64,000 bases of DNA from G963668185 sp963668185 (GTDB lineage Bacteria; Chloroflexota; Dehalococcoidia; Lucifugimonadales; G963668185), in the NCBI GenBank assembly GCA_963668185.1, contig OY764162.1:744001-808000 (forward strand), in the 5' to 3' direction. Below, piece by piece: positions 1 to 8,773 of this stretch. The translations under genes and the position numbers were made by a program. Numbering within the stretch: position 1 is the stretch's first letter; every line of letters begins with the position of its first letter. Below the pieces are notes generated by a model. It had not been told where the DNA came from. It made no database searches and worked only from the letters and a program-made list of their open reading frames with translations.

Positions 1-126
1 AGGGCTGCCGCGGCAAGCGCCAGGGCCGCTACTGAAGTGCGGAAGGTCTTCCGGATTCCGATCAAGTCTTTCTCCTCAGGCTGGGCCTCGGTTGCAGGAT
101 ACAATACACGTACGGGGCAACCAATA

Positions 127-774
127 GTGAACACGAACCGAAAGCTTGACAGGATTCGGCCCGCAGGCGAGCGATCTGGCGTCCACAGGCGTCGACGCCC
201 CCGAAGAATGCGCTGGATAGCCCTCATTGCCGTTCTTGCCGTTATGGGCGTAGTGGTCGGGCTGCTGGCCTCGGCCATTGGCGACAAGGAACCGGTCACG
301 GGCAGGAGCAGTGAAACCCGAGTTGGCAAGCCTGCCCCTGAAATCTCTCTCCAGACCTTCGACGGGAGCGAGTTCCTGCTGTCCGAGCATTTGGGCTCAC
401 CGATCGTGCTCAACTTCTGGGCCTCGTGGTGCCTTCCCTGCCGGGACGAGGCCCCTGCGCTCAGGGAGTTGTGGCAGGAGTGGCATGGCGAAGGCCTGGT
501 AGTGGTGGGAGTCAACAGCCAGGACGGTTTCGACGATGCCTCCGCGTTCATCAGGGAGTTCGACGTGCCGTACGTCAATGTGATGGACACGGACGGACAC
601 GCTTCAATTGACTACGGCGTGGTCGGCCTGCCGGTTACGCTCTTCATCGGCAAGGACGGCGCCGTGGAACATAGGTACGTTGGCGCGTTGAGGTTCGACG
701 TTGTCAGGCCCTGGATAGAAGACATGGTCGATGCGCCCGCCGTGGAATTCAGTTCGAAGCTCCTCGGACAATAG
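127..774 (+). CDS. TlpA/ResA-like membrane-anchored thiol-disulfide oxidoreductase
   Basis: Thioredoxin-fold protein expected to work on the outer face of the membrane, as TlpA/ResA-type proteins do in reducing thiols (for example during cytochrome c maturation). An Arg-rich stretch is followed by one hydrophobic anchor (MRWIALIAVLAVMGVVVG) and then a redoxin domain with the active CxxC in FWASWCLPCRDEAP and the expected cis-proline in GLPVTLFIG. Length is normal for the family. The start is uncertain: GTG at 127 is used here, ATG at 208 sits right at the anchor, and the frame is open back to a GTG at 37; none has a strong ribosome binding site. It stands alone, about 65 bp before the aminotransferase. 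The specific partner cannot be told from the sequence. Confidence 0.85.
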   Translation: MNTNRKLDRIRPAGERSGVHRRRRPRRMRWIALIAVLAVMGVVVGLLASAIGDKEPVTGRSSETRVGKPAPEISLQTFDGSEFLLSEHLGSPIVLNFWASWCLPCRDEAPALRELWQEWHGEGLVVVGVNSQDGFDDASAFIREFDVPYVNVMDTDGHASIDYGVVGLPVTLFIGKDGAVEHRYVGALRFDVVRPWIEDMVDAPAVEFSSKLLGQ

Positions 775-838
775 GCTCACCGTTAGTTGGACTAGGGTAG
801 AATTGTGAACCGGATAACAAAGTAGCCAGGAGAAGTTG

Positions 839-2035
839 ATGAGCAGTCCAGCGTTGCCCGAGTCTCAAATGCCGCTTATCCCCGACCGCATCCTTCTGGG
901 ACCTGGGCCCAGCAATGCGAGTCCACGCGTGTTGCAGGCGATGATGGCGCCGATGATCGGCTATCTGGACCCGGACTTCGTACTGGTCATGGACGAGGTC
1001 TCGGAGCTGCTCAGGCGAGTGTTTCAGACGGAGAACGCGCAGACCTTTCCGCTCTCGGCCACCGGGACCGCGGGAATGGAAGCGGGCCTGGCCAACCTTC
1101 TCGAACCGGGCGACACGGTGGTCATGTGCGTTTACGGCTACTTCTGCGAGCGGATGGTCGATATGGCCGAACGAGTAGGCGCGAATCCAGTCCCGCTGAG
1201 GGCGGAATGGGGCAAGCCATTCCCCGAGGAGATGCTGGAGGAGGAGCTCAAGAAGCACAGCAACGTCAAGCTGGTTACGGCCATCCATGCGGAGACCTCG
1301 ACCGGCATACGCCAGCCGTTAGAAGGGCTGTCCGCCCTGGCGCACGAGCATGACGCCCTGTTCATGGTGGATGCCGTTACATCGTTGGGCGGCGTCGAAG
1401 TGGCCGTGGACCGCTGGAACATAGACTTCTGCTACTCAGCCAGCCAGAAGTGTCTCGGATGCCCTCCAGGGATGGCGCCGGTGACCGTCAGCCCCAGGGC
1501 CTTCGACGCGGTGAAGAACCGCAAGACCAAGCCGGTCAACTGGTACCTGGACCTGCAACTCCTCGCGAATTACTGGGGCGGGGACCGCGTCTATCATCAC
1601 ACGGCGCCGGTCAGCAACATAGTTGGCCTGAGGGAAGGGCTCCGCATGGTGCTCGAGGAAGGCCTGGAGGAAAGGTTCGCCTGGCACCGGCAAAACGCGG
1701 CGGCGCTGTGGGCCGGACTGGAGGCTCTGGGCATTGAGGTGGTGCCGCCCCTGGAGAACAGGCTGCCGCAGATCACTCCTATGTGGATCCCAGGAGGTGT
1801 GGACGAGGCCGAGCCGCGAAACGTACTCTTGCGGGAGTACGGGATCGAGATCGGACGCGGGCTGGGCGACTTCGCGGGCAAGGTGTGGCGTGTTGGCCTG
1901 ATGGGCGAATCGAGCAAGGCCGAGTACGTCCTCGCCCTTCTTTCGGCGCTTGAAGAGGCGCTCCCGCGAGAGGGATACGAGGTTGGCGTGGGTGTTGGAG
2001 TCTCAGCCGCAAGCAAGTCCCTCGCGAGCCGGTAA
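839..2035 (+). CDS. Class V aminotransferase, serine/alanine-glyoxylate aminotransferase type
   Basis: PLP-dependent aminotransferase of the AGXT/serine-glyoxylate family, which moves amino groups from alanine, serine or similar donors to glyoxylate or pyruvate. Family hallmarks are the N-terminal LLGPGPSNASPRVLQAM, the glycine-rich SATGTAGMEAGLANLLEPGD, the Asp in FMVDAVTSLGGVEV and the PLP lysine in SASQKCLGCPPGMAP. Length is typical. ATG at 839 is chosen because AGGAGA lies 5 bp upstream; an in-frame TTG at 836 is too close to it. The exact substrate is not decided by the sequence (PucG-like and SpT-like members look alike). Confidence 0.9.
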   Translation: MSSPALPESQMPLIPDRILLGPGPSNASPRVLQAMMAPMIGYLDPDFVLVMDEVSELLRRVFQTENAQTFPLSATGTAGMEAGLANLLEPGDTVVMCVYGYFCERMVDMAERVGANPVPLRAEWGKPFPEEMLEEELKKHSNVKLVTAIHAETSTGIRQPLEGLSALAHEHDALFMVDAVTSLGGVEVAVDRWNIDFCYSASQKCLGCPPGMAPVTVSPRAFDAVKNRKTKPVNWYLDLQLLANYWGGDRVYHHTAPVSNIVGLREGLRMVLEEGLEERFAWHRQNAAALWAGLEALGIEVVPPLENRLPQITPMWIPGGVDEAEPRNVLLREYGIEIGRGLGDFAGKVWRVGLMGESSKAEYVLALLSALEEALPREGYEVGVGVGVSAASKSLASR

Positions 2036-2081
2036 GTGGACTGCAAGGCGGCTGATTTGCCGAATCGAGCCAAGAATGGTT

Positions 2082-2101
2082 ACTATGAAGTTGATCATAG
2101 T
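2082..2101. promoter_or_regulatory. Perfect inverted repeat upstream of the Fur-family gene
   Basis: ACTATGA and TCATAGT form a perfect 7-bp inverted repeat around a 6-base spacer, 29 bp before the regulator's start codon. Fur-family genes are often autoregulated through such dyads, so this may be its own operator; the spacing differs from the usual 7-1-7 form. Confidence 0.4.
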
Positions 2102-2130
2102 GCGTCCTGCCGGACGTTGACGAGGCGCAA

Positions 2131-2562
2131 ATGGTAACCACGCTTCCCAATCCGGTTGAGGCCCTGGAGGACCAGGGCTATCGAATCACGATGCCGCGCC
2201 GCAGCGTAATCGCCGCGTTGGAGTCGAAGACCGAGGGATTCACCGTCGAACAGATCTGCGGAGAAGTGCCGGGGGTCGGACGCGCGACGGTGTACCGGAC
2301 GATCAAGATCCTGTTGGAGAACGGGGTCCTGTGCAAGCTGGCGACACTGGACGGGGCCCCTGTGTACAGCCTGGCCCGAGCCGAGCACCACCACCACATC
2401 GTGTGCGTGCAGTGCGGGTCGGTGACCGAGTTTCGCGACTCGACCATCGAACGTCTGCTCCGCAACATAGGCTCGGACATAGACGGGGAGATCCTGGGGC
2501 ATCGCATGGAGTTCTACGTTCGCTGTGGAAACTGCTTGAGTCCGCAGCAAGCGGCCAACTAG
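2131..2562 (+). CDS. Fur-family metal-responsive transcriptional regulator
   Basis: DNA-binding repressor of the Fur/Zur/PerR superfamily. The N-terminal winged helix carries the recognition helix GVGRATVYRTIKILLENGVL. It is followed by the metal-binding block AEHHHHIVCVQC and a second FYVRCGNC pair, giving the two CxxC sites of a structural zinc site plus a His cluster for the sensing site. Length (143 residues) is typical. Iron, zinc or peroxide specificity cannot be read off, but Zur is attractive because a zinc ABC operon with Fur-type palindromes lies at 55.3-59.4 kb. The stop codon overlaps the convergent rluD stop by 4 bp. Confidence 0.9.
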   Translation: MVTTLPNPVEALEDQGYRITMPRRSVIAALESKTEGFTVEQICGEVPGVGRATVYRTIKILLENGVLCKLATLDGAPVYSLARAEHHHHIVCVQCGSVTEFRDSTIERLLRNIGSDIDGEILGHRMEFYVRCGNCLSPQQAAN

Positions 2563-3488
2563 CCTTCCGCGACCATCCCGCGTCGCAGGGAGTCCAGAAA
2601 GGCCTGGAGATCCTGCGGCAGGTCTGACTCGAACGCGACCCGCTCACCGCCGGACGGATGCCGGAAGGCCAAGCGGCTCGCGTGGAGAAAGTGGCGATCC
2701 AACCCCTCATGGACTCTGCCGTACGTGGCGTCCCCTACTACGGGATGGCCGATCGACTCCATGTGAACTCTAATCTGATGAGTCCTGCCTGTCCTCGGCC
2801 TGACTTCCACGAGAGAGCGCTGTCCCAGGCCTTCTCTAACGCAATACGAGGTGACCGAGTCCCTTCCGCCTGCCACGACCGCCATGCGTTTGCGGTCACG
2901 CGGATGTCTGCCGATGGGCGCGTCCACCACCGCTTCCGCCGGATCGGGTGAACCTTCCACCAGCGCCAAGTAGGTTTTCTCCACCTCTCTGCTCTTGAAC
3001 TGACACGACAGACGCACGTGCGCGCCGGCGTTCCTGGCGACAACGATGAGCCCGGATGTGTCCTTGTCCAGCCTGTGCACTATGCCGGGCCTTTCCTTGT
3101 CCCCTACGCCCGCAACGTCGGGATACCTGGACAGGACCGCATCCGCGAGCGTCCGGCCTGAGTGTCCAGGTGCCGGATGGACGGCCAGGCCGGCGGGCTT
3201 GTTCACCACCACGAGGTCTTCATCTTCGAAGACGACTTCCAGTTGGATGGGCTGCGGAAGGACGGTTGGCGAATGCGGCTCAGAATGAGTGAGTCGAACG
3301 TCCTGCCCTGCTGACAAGCGAGTCGAAGCTCTTGCAGGCCGGCCGTCGATAGTTACGCGGCCTTCGGCAATCAGGCTCTGGGCGCGAGTTCTGGATAGTC
3401 CCGAGACTGCGCGCGCCAGAAACAGATCAAGCCTCTCTCCGCCTCGATCGGCTTGCAGAGACTCAGTTCGGATCCGACCCGGACACAT
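2559..3488 (-). CDS. rluD: RluA/RluD-family 23S rRNA pseudouridine synthase
   Basis: Converts uridines of 23S rRNA to pseudouridine. An N-terminal S4 RNA-binding domain (ERLDLFLARAVSGLSRTRAQ) precedes the catalytic domain with the signature GIVHRLDKDTSGLIVVARN, whose Asp is the nucleophile, and the late motif RPRTGRTHQIRVH. The frame is open to 3566, but the start is placed at ATG 3488, which begins just before the S4 domain and leaves a 26-bp overlap with lspA upstream on the same strand. The lspA-rluD pairing is common in bacteria. RluD versus RluC/A specificity is inferred only. Confidence 0.9.
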   Translation of the reverse strand: MCPGRIRTESLQADRGGERLDLFLARAVSGLSRTRAQSLIAEGRVTIDGRPARASTRLSAGQDVRLTHSEPHSPTVLPQPIQLEVVFEDEDLVVVNKPAGLAVHPAPGHSGRTLADAVLSRYPDVAGVGDKERPGIVHRLDKDTSGLIVVARNAGAHVRLSCQFKSREVEKTYLALVEGSPDPAEAVVDAPIGRHPRDRKRMAVVAGGRDSVTSYCVREGLGQRSLVEVRPRTGRTHQIRVHMESIGHPVVGDATYGRVHEGLDRHFLHASRLAFRHPSGGERVAFESDLPQDLQAFLDSLRRGMVAEG

Positions 3489-3960
3489 TTCCACCATCCT
3501 CGGGCTCAGGTTCGGGAGCCTTCCGGTCGGGTGAGTAGCGGAACACCAGAAAGGCAAGCAGAGCAACGCCAGTTACAACGGCGGAGTCGGCCACGTTAAA
3601 GATGGGCCAGGGGCCAATGTCTATGAAGTCGACTACGTAGCCGAGCCTGACCCTGTCGATGAGGTTCCCGAACGCGCCTCCCAACTGAAGACCGAGTGCC
3701 AGCCTGAACAACGGGTGGAGCCGGGAGTGCGTGCGATAGAAGTACACCAGGAATCCTATGGCGAAGACCGAGAGAACCGTCAGCAGAAGCGTATGGTCCT
3801 GGAAGAGCCCGAACGCGGCGCCGGTGTTAACGCCGTGCGTGATTCTGACCCAGCCCTCGGCCGGAATAGACTCGCCGAGGTACATGTTCGAGCTTACAAG
3901 CTGCTTTGTCAGCTGGTCCAGGGCCAGAACGCCAAGACCCGTAATGATTGCCGCGTACAT
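3463..3960 (-). CDS. lspA: Lipoprotein signal peptidase II
   Basis: Membrane aspartyl protease that cleaves the signal peptide of lipidated prolipoproteins. Four hydrophobic segments are visible, with the family blocks HGVNTGAAFGLFQ and GGAFGNLIDRVRLG, and the catalytic aspartates in YVVDFIDIG and FNVADSAVV. Length of 165 residues is normal. It is transcribed together with rluD, which starts inside its 3' end. The window encodes several clients (the liv, dpp and azt binding proteins have lipobox-like signal peptides). Confidence 0.96.
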   Translation of the reverse strand: MYAAIITGLGVLALDQLTKQLVSSNMYLGESIPAEGWVRITHGVNTGAAFGLFQDHTLLLTVLSVFAIGFLVYFYRTHSRLHPLFRLALGLQLGGAFGNLIDRVRLGYVVDFIDIGPWPIFNVADSAVVTGVALLAFLVFRYSPDRKAPEPEPEDGGNVSGSDPN

Positions 3961-4052
3961 AAGTCCATTCAGACTAGCACAAGAAGCGCCCGCCGCCCTT
4001 GCTCAAGAGCGGCCAGTTCAGGGCGGTACAGGCGCAGAGACAGGGGGGAAAG

Positions 4053-5558
4053 TCAGATCATTCCAGTCCTTAACCAGCGCCCCCGCTTCATGTAGTACGC
4101 AAACATCACGAACCTGGTCGCGCTCGCCGCGACGGTCGCCCAGGGAAGTCCGAACTGCCCCAGGGAGTCGATGCGGGAGAGCGCGAACGCGAGCGGGACT
4201 TCGAGCGCCCACATGGTCCCGAAAGTTATCACCATGGGCGCCACGGTGTTGCCCGTCGTGTTGAATGCCTGGGTGAACACCTGGACGCAGCTCATGGTGA
4301 CGTAGCCGATTGCGAGTATCCTGAGCCACGTCGCGGCAGTGCCGACGAACTCAGCGTCGTTGCTGAAGAAGCTGGTGACCGCGCCCGGGAACAGTATGAA
4401 GCAGACGGCGATTGCCGTGCTGCCCGCGCCGCTGTAACCGAGGGCCCACAGGACGGACCTGAATGCCTGGGGCTTCTGTCCGGCTCCGAGATTCTGTCCT
4501 GCCAGAGCGCCCGCGGCCCTGCCGAAACCACGGCTGCCGTGGTTTACGACGTTCTCGGCCCGCCTGGTCATGGCGAACGCCGCGAGCGCGCCGTCGCCGA
4601 AGGGCGCGATTATCCCGACCATCGCGAGCTGCGAAAGGCCGCGCTGCACGTTGGTGACGGACGCTGGCGAGCCTATTTTCACAAGGCGCCAAAGCAGCGG
4701 CAGATCAGGCTTGGCATTGCGGAAGGAGAGTCGAAGGCGGGACCTGCCCCGGACCAGAACGTAGGCAACGATGGAGGTCCCGACTACCTGAGCCGCGAGA
4801 TTGGCTACGGCCATTCCCGCCAGGCCAAGATCCGGGAAGACCCATATGCCGAACGCGAGCATGGGGCTGAGGCCGAGGTGAAGCACCCGGGTTACGCCGA
4901 TGGCCTTCAGCTGGGTGATGCTGTCGCCGGCTGCCTGAAGGGACGCTCCCATCGTTCGCTGGTAGCCCATCATGGACATGGCGATGAACTGAATCTTCAT
5001 GTATCCGGACGCCTGGTCCATCACAGACTGGCTCAAGCCAAGCAGCCTCAGGATGGGCTCTGTGAGCAGGAATCCGAAGGCGATCATCAGAGCCGCCATC
5101 GCCGTTTGAAGTATCAGGGACTGCTGTAGAACGTGATTGGCGTACCGGACCTGGCGAGCGCCGATGGCCCGGGAGATCATGGCGCGCATGCCCGCTTCCA
5201 GGCCCATGCGGGCCGTCATGGCGACCATGATTATGATCTGGCCCACGCCAAGGCCGGCGATGGCCTGGTAGCCGAGTCTTCCCGCCCAGATCAGGTCCGC
5301 GACCTGGTCGACTACGGTGAGAGCGCCCTCCGACACCTGCGGCCAGGACAGATACCATAGGTTGCCCGGCACGCTGCCCTTAGTGAGGTCTCTAGTTGCG
5401 TGGGAGCCGCGACGCCGGCGGGCGGCCTGCATCCTGGCCGAGAAGGCGCTTCTCTGAGCGCCGGATGGCGATTTGGGAGGTGGCGTTGCAGATTCGGAGC
5501 TTGAAGAACGCGGCCTCTGTGAGTTCAGCCGGACTGACTCGTCGCCGTTTTCTTCCAT
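4053..5558 (-). CDS. MATE-family multidrug/cation exporter
   Basis: Polytopic membrane protein of the MATE (NorM/DinF) family, exporting small molecules in exchange for Na+ or H+. Two homologous halves with about 12 hydrophobic segments can be followed, starting at NLWYLSWPQVSEGALTVVDQ and with a repeat of the same pattern after SPASVTNVQRGLSQLAMVG. About 65 polar, Ser/Arg-rich residues precede the first segment, so the true start may lie downstream of 5558. The substrate is unknown. It is divergent from comF. Confidence 0.9.
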   Translation of the reverse strand: MEENGDESVRLNSQRPRSSSSESATPPPKSPSGAQRSAFSARMQAARRRRGSHATRDLTKGSVPGNLWYLSWPQVSEGALTVVDQVADLIWAGRLGYQAIAGLGVGQIIIMVAMTARMGLEAGMRAMISRAIGARQVRYANHVLQQSLILQTAMAALMIAFGFLLTEPILRLLGLSQSVMDQASGYMKIQFIAMSMMGYQRTMGASLQAAGDSITQLKAIGVTRVLHLGLSPMLAFGIWVFPDLGLAGMAVANLAAQVVGTSIVAYVLVRGRSRLRLSFRNAKPDLPLLWRLVKIGSPASVTNVQRGLSQLAMVGIIAPFGDGALAAFAMTRRAENVVNHGSRGFGRAAGALAGQNLGAGQKPQAFRSVLWALGYSGAGSTAIAVCFILFPGAVTSFFSNDAEFVGTAATWLRILAIGYVTMSCVQVFTQAFNTTGNTVAPMVITFGTMWALEVPLAFALSRIDSLGQFGLPWATVAASATRFVMFAYYMKRGRWLRTGMI

Positions 5559-5783
5559 TCAACCCCGCAGCAGAGCAGGGACAGCGCCGAACCTACGGTC
5601 TATCCCCTGCCCTCTCAAACTCGTGAACCGGAACGGATTGAAGCCCAACCCCCTGGGCAAACTGGGCCCCACGTCACTTGCTTGGAGCGCGACAGGCCCC
5701 GGTCTTCAAAATCTGTCGCCACGCTAGTATGTTATCGGCAATCGAAGCCTGTCAACCGGAGGCGGGATGAGAAGGGCGTTTGC

Positions 5784-6488
5784 GTGAACCGGATTCTAGA
5801 AGTCGTGTCCGGCGCGGCGAACTCGGCGTTGCAACTGCTGATGCCCATGCGTTGCGTGAGCTGCGACCGGGAAGGGCCGTACGTCTGCCCATCGTGCGAG
5901 CCATCGCTGCCGAAGCTCAAGGGCGACCGCTGCAGATCGTGCGCTACACCGGGGCCGGCCGGCCTCTGCGAGGCGTGCGCGGCGCACAGGCCGGCGTACG
6001 ACAGGATCATCGCCCGGTACCTGATGGACGGGGCGGTGAGAGTCGCGGTGCACGACCTCAAGTACCGCAATCTCAGGGCGGCGGCGCCGGAACTGGGGCG
6101 GCTCATGGCGGCCAGCGTGCGTGAGAGCCGCATCGCGGCGGACTTGGTGGTTCCTGTGCCGATTCACCGAAGGCGCGAGAGGCAAAGGGGGTACAATCAG
6201 TCGGAGCGCCTGGCCTCGGCGGTCGCGAAGGAACTGGGGCTCGCAGTGGAGCCCAGGCTGCTTCGAAAGGTGCGGGACACGGAGCCACAGGTATCCATGC
6301 CGAACGACGAAGACCGCCGGAACAACCTCGACGGGGCTTTCATCTGCGAAAGCAAGCTGACCGGGGCCAGCGTGCTACTGGTGGACGACGTCGTTACGAC
6401 GGGCAGCACGATCGCCGCGTGCGCTGAGGCGTTGAAGGCCGCGGGGGCGTCGGCTGTGTTCGGGGCGGCCCTGGCGAGGGAGGCGTAG
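5784..6488 (+). CDS. comF: ComF-family phosphoribosyltransferase-like protein
   Basis: ComF-type protein, linked in other bacteria to DNA uptake and recombination of single-stranded DNA. It has an N-terminal zinc ribbon with four CxxC-type pairs (RCVSC, VCPSC, RCRSC, LCEAC) and a type I phosphoribosyltransferase domain with the signature VLLVDDVVTTGSTIAACAEA. The frame is open from 5682, but GTG at 5784 is chosen because GAGAAGG lies about 8 bp upstream and the conserved region begins there. No other competence gene is in the window, so a direct role in transformation here is inference. Confidence 0.88.
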   Translation: MNRILEVVSGAANSALQLLMPMRCVSCDREGPYVCPSCEPSLPKLKGDRCRSCATPGPAGLCEACAAHRPAYDRIIARYLMDGAVRVAVHDLKYRNLRAAAPELGRLMAASVRESRIAADLVVPVPIHRRRERQRGYNQSERLASAVAKELGLAVEPRLLRKVRDTEPQVSMPNDEDRRNNLDGAFICESKLTGASVLLVDDVVTTGSTIAACAEALKAAGASAVFGAALAREA

Positions 6489-6595
6489 GGCGCGCAAGCC
6501 AAGCTCAGGGTAGCAGCAGGGACCGCCGAGGGCTCGATCTAGGGAATGGACGCCAACGCGGAAGCTGAGGGCTGAAGACACTGAAGGAGAGTTCG

Positions 6596-7489
6596 TTGAA
6601 GAGAATCGAACTGGGGCAACTCTACTACGAGATAAGCCGACACAACCCGCCCAGGGTCAGCATAGACCCGGGCGAGACGGTGATTGTCGAGACTGAGGAT
6701 GCTTTCTCTGGGCAGATCCGCACGGAGAGCGACCGGCGGGACCGGACGACCGTACCGTACAGCAATCCGCAGACGGGGCCGATCCTGGTGAACGGCGCCG
6801 AGCCGGGCGACACTCTATCGGTGCGGATCGAGGAAATCGAGCCCCTGCGGGGGCAGGCGGCCACGCGGGTTGGCTCCGCCGGAGGGTTGAGCGAATGGCT
6901 TGGCACGGACGTTCCACACGGTTCGCGCATCTGCCCTGTCAAGGACGGCAAGGTCTGGTGGAGCAAGGACCTGGCGATACCCTACTCGCCGATGATCGGC
7001 ACGATCGGGACCGCGCCGGAGATGGGCGTCCCAACGACGGGGCCGGCGGGCCCCCACGGGGGCAACATCGACGTGCGCGAGGTCACGTCGGGGAGCACCA
7101 TCTTCCTGCCGGTGTACGTGCCCGGCGCCCTGCTCCACCTGGGCGACGTTCACGCGGCGCAGGGCCACGGCGAGCTTTGCGGTACGGCGCTGGAGATGGC
7201 GGCTGTCGTGACGATTACCGTGGACGTGATACGGGGCAAGGCCATCGAGAGGCCGCGGCTGCGCACGGAGCGGGAACTCATGGCGATTGAGACCGGGCTG
7301 CCGATGGAGCAGTCGGTGCGTCGAGCGTGCGCCGACCTGATCCTGTGGATGGAAGAGGAATTCGGCGTCGACAGGTGGGATGGGTACAACCTGTTCACGC
7401 AAGTGGGCGAAATCTCCGTTGGTTATGTCAACATCGGGACAGTGGGCGCGAAGATCGCCCTGGAGTATGTGGAGGCGGCTGGGGGCTGA
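6596..7489 (+). CDS. Acetamidase/formamidase family protein
   Basis: Member of the FmdA/AmdA family, which hydrolyses formamide, acetamide or related short amides to ammonia and the acid. The family core is clear: GPHGGNIDVREVTSGSTIFL followed by GDVHAAQGHGELCGTALE, and the N-terminal block NPQTGPILVNGAEPGDTL. Length of 297 residues is typical of the bacterial group. The start is TTG at 6596 with AAGGAGA about 8 bp upstream. Substrate preference cannot be told. Confidence 0.88.
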   Translation: MKRIELGQLYYEISRHNPPRVSIDPGETVIVETEDAFSGQIRTESDRRDRTTVPYSNPQTGPILVNGAEPGDTLSVRIEEIEPLRGQAATRVGSAGGLSEWLGTDVPHGSRICPVKDGKVWWSKDLAIPYSPMIGTIGTAPEMGVPTTGPAGPHGGNIDVREVTSGSTIFLPVYVPGALLHLGDVHAAQGHGELCGTALEMAAVVTITVDVIRGKAIERPRLRTERELMAIETGLPMEQSVRRACADLILWMEEEFGVDRWDGYNLFTQVGEISVGYVNIGTVGAKIALEYVEAAGG

Positions 7490-7496
7490 GAGGCGG

Positions 7497-7523
7497 GCCC
7501 TTCGACAGGCTCAGGGCGAACGG
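7497..7523. repeat. Dispersed GC-rich repeat, TTCGACAGGCTCAGG type
   Basis: One copy of an interspersed repeat that recurs at about a dozen places in the window, always between genes. Core TTCGACAGGCTCAGGGCGAA. It lies between the acetamidase gene and a convergent hypothetical gene. Confidence 0.8.
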
Positions 7524-7527
7524 ATTG

Positions 7528-7908
7528 CTAAGGGTCGAGGATTATGTCGTTCTCGTCGGTGAGGACGACGTAGGGTTCGCCCCACTGGTCCGGATCGTCG
7601 AGGGACCAGTCGCCCTCGGAGCCCGACGCCCGGAAGCGGATGCCGAAGTCGCCGCCGTAAACGAGGTGCGCCCTTGCCTGCCCGGAGTCGGACACGGGGA
7701 CGTACATGGCCGGCACCGGGCTTCCCGGACCGTCCAGGTCTCCGCCGCTATCCCAGCCGGTGACTTCGTACACCGCTTCGGGATGCACGAAGTCCTGCAT
7801 GCGAACGCGGCTTATGGGTACGGGTTCGGCGTGCCCCTCGTAGAGTTGGAGGGGCATGTACTCGCAGTTCTCGTTTTCTTCGACCTCAAGATAGATGTTG
7901 TCAACCAT
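7528..7908 (-). CDS. Hypothetical acidic protein
   Basis: Not recognised. A 126-residue, acidic, soluble protein (VDNIYLEVEENENCEYMPLQ at the start) without signal peptide or membrane segment, rich in Asp, Glu and Gly, with predicted beta character in the middle (YEVTGWDSGGDL, HLVYGGDFGIRF). It begins with ATG at 7908 and is co-oriented with fabI 52 bp further along its upstream side, so it may be the last gene of that group. Codon use matches the neighbours, which supports a real gene. Confidence 0.65.
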   Translation of the reverse strand: MVDNIYLEVEENENCEYMPLQLYEGHAEPVPISRVRMQDFVHPEAVYEVTGWDSGGDLDGPGSPVPAMYVPVSDSGQARAHLVYGGDFGIRFRASGSEGDWSLDDPDQWGEPYVVLTDENDIILDP

Positions 7909-7960
7909 TGAGTCTCACTTCAGAATCCGGCGCCGGCCGCGACGCCGAGGAGCGGCCGGA

Positions 7961-8734
7961 CTAGATGCCCATGATGTTATAGCCGGTATCGACATGGACG
8001 ATCTCACCGGTCACGCCGCTTGAGAGATCGCTGCAGAGGTAAAGGGCCGTCTTGGCGACCTCATCGACGGTGATGTTGCGGCCCATCGGGGAGCGCTCGG
8101 AGTGCATGCGCTTCATGTCACGGTAGCCGCTGATCACCCGGGAGGACAACGTATCGACGGGGCCGGCCGAGACCGCGTTGATGCGGACGCCGGTCTTGCC
8201 GAGGTCCCACGCCAACTGCCGGACCTCGTTCTCCAGCGCGGCCTTGGCGGTGCCCATGACGTTGTAACCGGGGAACACCGACTGGGACGCCTGGAACGTG
8301 AGGGTGACGATCGCGCCGCCCTCGATCATTATCTCCGAGGCGTGCCGAGCGATCGGTACAAGCGAGTAGGCGCTGATGTCCAGGGCGGTCCGGAACCCGT
8401 CCCTGCCCTGGTCGATGAACCTGCCGCCGAGGTCCTCTCGCTGGGCGAACGCCACGCTGTGAACCACGATGTCCAGCAGGCCGAACTCGCCTTTTACGCG
8501 GTCGAACGCCGCAGCGAGCGCGTCGTCGTCAGAGACATCGCACTCGACCATCAGTGTGTCGGGCCAGTCTTCGACCAGCTTGGCGACGGACGCCCGGACG
8601 CGCTCGTTCTGGTAGCCGATGGCGAGCCTTGCGCCGGCATCGTGCAGAATGCGGGCGATGGCCCACGCTATGCTCCGGTGATTGGCTACGCCGAAGATGA
8701 AGGCGGTGCTGCCACTCAGGTCTATTGCATACAA
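7961..8734 (-). CDS. fabI: Enoyl-[acyl-carrier-protein] reductase (NADH), FabI type
   Basis: Catalyses the last step of each fatty-acid elongation cycle, reducing enoyl-ACP with NADH. It is a short-chain dehydrogenase with the FabI-type nucleotide motif FIFGVANHRSIAWAIAR and the active Tyr157-x6-Lys164 (YNVMGTAKAALE), which separates FabI from the usual YxxxK reductases. The second tyrosine found near position 146 in E. coli FabI is Phe here (LTFQASQSVF). The C-terminal GEIVHVDTGYNIMG is typical. ATG at 8734. Downstream of the DapA-family gene on the same strand. Confidence 0.92.
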   Translation of the reverse strand: MYAIDLSGSTAFIFGVANHRSIAWAIARILHDAGARLAIGYQNERVRASVAKLVEDWPDTLMVECDVSDDDALAAAFDRVKGEFGLLDIVVHSVAFAQREDLGGRFIDQGRDGFRTALDISAYSLVPIARHASEIMIEGGAIVTLTFQASQSVFPGYNVMGTAKAALENEVRQLAWDLGKTGVRINAVSAGPVDTLSSRVISGYRDMKRMHSERSPMGRNITVDEVAKTALYLCSDLSSGVTGEIVHVDTGYNIMGI

Positions 8735-8773
8735 GAAGCGTCCTCCGTGGGGTCTGCCTTCGGGCCGAGCGGG

